A stretch of DNA of 64,000 nucleotides from Cruorifilaria tuberocauda (lineage: Eukaryota > Nematoda > Chromadorea > Rhabditida > Onchocercidae): positions 124,001 through 188,000 of the forward strand of contig JABVXU010000023.1 of the NCBI GenBank assembly GCA_013365365.1, written 5' to 3'. The position numbers were made by a program, and so were the translations under genes. Below, one piece after another: positions 63,843 through 64,000 of this stretch. The notes below the pieces were generated by a model, which was given only the letters and a program-made list of their open reading frames with translations, was not told the DNA's origin and searched no databases. Within the stretch, counting starts at the first letter, position 1; every line of letters begins with the position of its first letter.

Positions 63843-64000
63843 GTTAGTTCTATCATCCTTCATATTTATGCTTAACTTTTTTTGTCCAGCATAATTCGCG
63901 TAAACAGCTGATTATGGTAGAAACGGTCATTTAAAGCTCATCAAAAGACGAAAAAATTAAAAAATTTTTCTGGGTAATTCACAGAAATCGCATATTGTCT
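63843..64000 (+). other. PP4 intron at the window edge
   Basis: Follows the exon ending SDVVK. A CACAG occurs 16 bases before the edge, but the codons after it do not resemble PP4, so the next exon is taken to lie outside the window. Confidence 0.5.

Noticed and set aside
1..64000. Transposons, Wolbachia-derived inserts, tRNA or rRNA genes, CRISPR arrays
   Set aside because: No reverse transcriptase, transposase, terminal repeats, bacterial-type gene run, tRNA B-box with a matching A-box, or spaced direct repeats were found by reading both strands; a covariance-model and repeat search would be decisive.

Overview
The window is a stretch of an AT-rich, intron-dense nematode genome, most likely a spirurid (filarial-type) parasite. 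The evidence is the gene set, whose closest matches that I recognise are Caenorhabditis genes (klp-19, polq-1, ceh-10, pph-4.1, pitp-1 types), the many short introns, and acceptor-like CAG/AAG sites 8-20 bases upstream of several start codons, as expected where a spliced leader is added. I see no bacterial, viral or transposon gene, no rRNA or tRNA, and no CRISPR array. The species is inference.

Layout. 589-7068 (+): chromokinesin KIF4/KLP-19, 23 exons. 8598-30871 (+): DNA polymerase theta (POLQ), 26 exons, with both the helicase and the A-family polymerase modules. Its 7.1-kb sixth intron holds a complete five-exon homeobox gene on the opposite strand (14897-17832, ceh-10/VSX). 33084-34123 (+): BUD31. 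34950-35339 (-): a small bc1-complex subunit (UQCR10/QCR9). 36550-37681 (+): ribosomal protein eL21. 38237-42037 (+): splicing factor PRP3. 42976-45546 (+): a gene I cannot place. 45623-46942 (-): a second gene I cannot place, built from five phase-compatible exons. 48144-59730 (-): a 17-exon membrane-associated PI-transfer protein (PITPNM/rdgB, pitp-1). 61991 to beyond the window (+): PP4 catalytic phosphatase, cut by the right edge. Two weaker minus-strand gene candidates lie at 32403-32911 and 35842-36264.

The genes do not form one pathway. There is loose functional grouping: chromosome segregation and genome maintenance (KIF4, POLQ, PP4), splicing (BUD31, PRP3), and lipid signalling at ER-plasma membrane contacts (PITPNM). 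From memory, the C. elegans counterparts of nearly all of them are on chromosome III, so the window looks like a piece of the same ancestral linkage group.

Gene models were assembled by hand from reading frame, splice phase and family resemblance. Every exon length was checked for frame consistency. No alignment, transcript or database search was possible, so individual splice sites, especially non-consensus ones, are predictions.
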